Assembly (NCBI RefSeq): GCF_001553785.1
Contig: NZ_LOJP01000001.1
Coordinates: 2,006,958-2,040,597 of the forward strand
Origin: Actinoplanes sp. TFC3
GTDB lineage: Bacteria > Actinomycetota > Actinomycetes > Mycobacteriales > Micromonosporaceae
DNA: 33,640 bases
Direction: 5' to 3'
Part shown: in pieces, positions 31,216 through 33,640 of the stretch
Layout of the letters: every line of letters begins with the position of its first letter
Numbering within the stretch: position 1 is the stretch's first letter
The notes under the pieces: generated by a model
Databases searched by the model: none
Seen by the model: the letters and a program-made list of their open reading frames with translations, nothing else
Told to the model about the DNA's origin: nothing
Translations under genes and position numbers: made by a program

Positions 31216-33640
31216 TTAAAGTGAAAGGATGCGCTGCAAGAACTCGGTGTACCCGCGCATCGCGATCCGCATGCTCTCGGTATCCGGCGTAGCGTTTTCC
31301 CGCAACGGGTCGAGCTGATCCCGCTCGGCAAGCATGGACTCACTCAACTCCTGCACAGCCTGTGAAATCAACTCCCGCGCCAACTCCAGCGCCCCCACCG
31401 GATCATCGACAAACTGTGCCTTGACCTCATGCCACTCGGCGCGGAACTGCTGACTGGTCGTCTCATCCCAGAACGAGACAGCCGTCTCCCCGATGTCGCC
31501 GGGCCGGAGCTGCCGCTGTTGCCTGCTCGTACTCACCGCGCTGGACATGGTCGTCTCTCCGGCATTCTTGGGGGTGATGTTCATGCTGCTCGCGTTGATG
31601 TTGTTCGCTTTGCTTCCGGACTCGGCGTTGGCGCCCGATGATGCGGGGGTCGTGCTTGCGTCGGCCCCTGGGACTTCGATCGCCGTTGCCGCCGGCTCCG
31701 CGCCCGATGCGTCTGTGGGTTCGGTGCTTACTTCGGTTCCGATTTCCGCGGTTGTTGCTGCGGTGGGCTGGGTGTTTGCCTCGGTCTCAGACTTTACGGC
31801 GGGTGCCGCGCTCACCTTGGCTGCGGGCTCGGCCTCGTCGGTCCGGTTGTCCGAATTGGATTGTTTGTCTTCTCTGCTGTCGGCTGGATTTTCGTCGCTC
31901 GGGCGTGCAAGCGCGGTGCCTTCGTTCTCCTCGGGGGCAGCACGTCCGCCTTGGCGCTCCTGCGGCTGCGACTCATCGTCGTCGCTACGCCGCCTACGGC
32001 CGCCGGTTGAAGTCGCGGGTGCCGGGGAGGCGATGACAGGAGTGGGGTGCAACGGGTTCGGTGGCAGCGGGTTGGTCCGGGCGGCGGTCGAGGTTGAGGA
32101 AGCCGCTTGAGGCACCTCGAGGTGGCCGGCGATACCCCGCGCGGCCGGAACACCGTCTCCCAGCGACCGTTTATGGTCAGGCGAGGTGCGGGCTTCGTCC
32201 AGCGGTGACTGGTCATGTTCGAGAGAGGCAAGGGCCGCGTCTCGTGGCGACCGCTGGTCCTCGGGCGACGCCGGAACCGGGTTTCGAGACGACCGGTCCT
32301 GGTCGGATGAGGTCGGGCTCACGACTCGCGGTGCCCGAGTTGGGTCCGGTGATTGCTGGGCTTTGTCCCGCTGCGGCGCGGTGCGGCCGGGCGGAAGCGG
32401 GTCCGGCGAGTTCAGGACCTGACCGAGCGAACCGACATCTGAGTTCAGTGATGCTGGAAGCTCATCAGGGGATCTCGGGACCCGGTCGGGTGAGGCCGAC
32501 AGACGTTCCAGCGAGAACGAAGCCGTCTCGGGTGAGCGCGGCGTCCGATCCGATGAACCGCCGGACCGATCGGGCACAGGTGAGACCTCGGCGGCCGAGC
32601 CGGGCGCTTCGGTGGGCGAGCCACCCGTACCGTTGGGCGTGGATTGCGTCCCGTTGACGGACGGTTGCCCGGGGGCCGACGGGGCGGCGTTCTGGATGAG
32701 CGAGCGCTCGTGGTCGGGGCGGCTCCACACAGGTGTCCGATTTGGATTACCGGACGCCGAGGGGTGTCCGACATCCGGCACCGGCGTGGGGGCAGTGCTG
32801 CTGTGGGGTGCCGCCGACTGCGGTGCGGTCGGCAGGTCGGCCAAGGAATTCGCCGGGGTGGCCTTACCGGTAGCAGACGAGCCCTGCCCGGAAGCCGACG
32901 GCAAGCCATTTATGGCAGCCGATGGTGAGACGGGGCCGAAGGGCGAGGGGCCGGCGCCGAAGGGTGACTGCGAGCCGATTCCCGAACCGGAAGCCGGTGA
33001 AGAAGTACCAGAACCGGAACTCAGAGCTGGACCAGCGTCAGGGGGCGACGCCGACCCGGCACCGGAGGCGGAAACCGCACCGGAGCCATAGATCGCCGCC
33101 GACCCGGGACCGGAAGCCGGTGCCGGGCCAGCGCCATACGGCGATGCGGCGCCAGAAGTCGGCGAGGGATGCGGGCGGCCATGAGGCGACGGCGATGCGG
33201 GGCGGGACGTTGAAGAGGGCCCGTACGGCGACGGCGAGCCGGTTACCGGGGTCTGCGGGAAACCGCGAACGGGCTCAGACGGCGCGGAGTCAGAGTTCGG
33301 GAGAGTGTCCGGGGCGAAGCGGTCCGGTGCCGGTGAGGAGGGGCGCGCGGCGTTCGGTGAGAAGCGGTCCGCCGGCGGCGATGTCGGCCGAGGCCCGAAC
33401 GGCTGACCAGGCAGCGAAGGACCAGCGGAAGCGCCAGTGGAAGCCCCACCCGGAAGATCAGCAGGAGCGCCATGAACAGACGAGGAGGGCGATGGAGACG
33501 GATCGCCGAACGGGTTCCGGCCGTAATAGGTCGGGCGATCGCCAGCCGGCGGCTGCGGTTCGTCTTCGAAGTCGTCTTCCGAGGCCCCCGCGCGCGGGTC
33601 GGGGATCGGGGGGTTGCCCGGGATGGCCGCGAAGGGGGAG
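31216..33640 (-). CDS. Long Pro/Ser-rich protein with conserved C-terminal helical domain (5' truncated by window edge)
   Basis: The frame is open from the window edge to the stop at 31216-31218, giving 807 visible residues. The visible start contains an acidic patch (SEDDFEDEPQ) and YYGRNPFGDPSPSPSS. About 650 residues of Pro/Ser/Ala/Gly-rich sequence follow, without stable-fold character, including 14-residue repeats and a Glu/Ala-rich part. The last ~85 residues form a helical domain: FWDETTSQQFRAEWHEVKA, QFVDDPVGALELARELI, then MRIAMRGYTEFLQRILSL. This end resembles a domain I recall at the C-terminus of several actinobacterial hypothetical proteins (Trp, then FVDDP, then a final Tyr-x-x-Phe-x-x-x-Leu helix). 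Its function is unknown. No membrane segment is visible; the true N-terminus is outside the window. Confidence 0.75.
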   Translation of the reverse strand, partial: SPFAAIPGNPPIPDPRAGASEDDFEDEPQPPAGDRPTYYGRNPFGDPSPSPSSSVHGAPADLPGGASTGASAGPSLPGQPFGPRPTSPPADRFSPNAARPSSPAPDRFAPDTLPNSDSAPSEPVRGFPQTPVTGSPSPYGPSSTSRPASPSPHGRPHPSPTSGAASPYGAGPAPASGPGSAAIYGSGAVSASGAGSASPPDAGPALSSGSGTSSPASGSGIGSQSPFGAGPSPFGPVSPSAAINGLPSASGQGSSATGKATPANSLADLPTAPQSAAPHSSTAPTPVPDVGHPSASGNPNRTPVWSRPDHERSLIQNAAPSAPGQPSVNGTQSTPNGTGGSPTEAPGSAAEVSPVPDRSGGSSDRTPRSPETASFSLERLSASPDRVPRSPDELPASLNSDVGSLGQVLNSPDPLPPGRTAPQRDKAQQSPDPTRAPRVVSPTSSDQDRSSRNPVPASPEDQRSPRDAALASLEHDQSPLDEARTSPDHKRSLGDGVPAARGIAGHLEVPQAASSTSTAARTNPLPPNPLHPTPVIASPAPATSTGGRRRRSDDDESQPQERQGGRAAPEENEGTALARPSDENPADSREDKQSNSDNRTDEAEPAAKVSAAPAVKSETEANTQPTAATTAEIGTEVSTEPTDASGAEPAATAIEVPGADASTTPASSGANAESGSKANNINASSMNITPKNAGETTMSSAVSTSRQQRQLRPGDIGETAVSFWDETTSQQFRAEWHEVKAQFVDDPVGALELARELISQAVQELSESMLAERDQLDPLRENATPDTESMRIAMRGYTEFLQRILSL
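32146..32313 (-). repeat. Four degenerate 42-bp (14-residue) repeats in the Pro/Ser-rich protein
   Basis: In reading order, units at 32313-32272, 32271-32230, 32229-32188 and 32187-32146 encode TSSDQDRSSRNPVP, ASPEDQRSPRDAAL, ASLEHDQSPLDEAR and TSPDHKRSLGDGVP. The shared pattern is small residue, Ser, acidic residues, then Arg/Gln-Ser and Asp. Related fragments continue further N-terminal. Confidence 0.6.

Noticed and set aside
31493..32110. 205-codon plus-strand frame with membrane-like stretches
   Set aside because: Its hydrophobic look comes from antisense reading of the Ser/Ala/Thr/Glu-rich protein. It has no clear start signal, and the minus frame ends in a conserved domain and an intrinsic terminator.
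1..33640. tRNA, rRNA, CRISPR array, insertion sequence, prophage or integration site
   Set aside because: I looked for these and saw no cloverleaf with GGTTCGAATCC-like arm, no regular spacer array, no transposase or integrase motif and no flanking duplications.

Overview
The window is high-GC actinobacterial chromosome, most likely from a motile member of the Micromonosporaceae (Actinoplanes or a close relative). The pointers are very high third-position GC, frequent GTG starts, PriA in place of a plain HisA, a TIGR03085-type (mycothiol-related) protein, DtxR/IdeR-type iron boxes, and a chemotaxis receptor gene behind a flagellar (sigma-28/FliA) type promoter. The genus is inference. I see no rRNA, tRNA, CRISPR, insertion sequence or prophage.

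Layout. 1-1203: 3' part of a ParA/MinD-like ATPase gene with a proline-rich N-terminus. 1286-6231: dnaE, a DUF2567 membrane protein, and a convergent LON-substrate-binding-domain gene. 6382-12014: a tight histidine operon hisD-hisC-hisB-orf-hisH-orf-priA-hisF with two small uncharacterised membrane proteins inside it. 12036-14736: a small hypothetical protein, then a YczE-type membrane protein divergent from its MocR-type regulator (YczR-like), with phased GCCAAT sites between them. 14807-17019: a methyl-accepting chemotaxis protein and a dihydrofolate-reductase-fold protein. 17031-21707: a FadD15-type acyl-CoA ligase, an OmpR-family two-component system and a divergent anchored exoprotein. 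21821-25070: a second MocR/PdxR-like regulator convergent with an APC permease, and a TIGR03085 protein. 25232-28778: two ABC exporter half-transporters that form a heterodimer with one degenerate ATP site. 28846-30281: a stand-alone rpsD divergent from a DUF2470 (HugZ-like) gene, with two adjacent iron boxes between them. 30143-31172: a TetR regulator with an abnormal run-on C-terminus beside the wreck of an ABC-2 permease gene. 31216-33640: 3' part of a long Pro/Ser-rich protein ending in a conserved helical domain.

How it works together. Most of the window is housekeeping (replication, histidine synthesis, translation, fatty acid activation). The accessory interest lies in regulation. Many genes have a TANNNT-like -10 placed 6-7 nt before the start codon, as expected for leaderless mRNAs. 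Several intergenic regions carry clear dyads or phased repeats, and the rpsD/DUF2470 promoter looks iron-controlled. Three convergent pairs overlap at their 3' ends by 86-139 bp, and two of the proteins concerned carry tails that look like read-through extensions. I did not find a clearly new defence or biosynthetic system. The best candidates for something undescribed are the iron-box-controlled rpsD/DUF2470 pair, the small membrane proteins embedded in the his operon, and the Pro/Ser-rich protein at the right edge.
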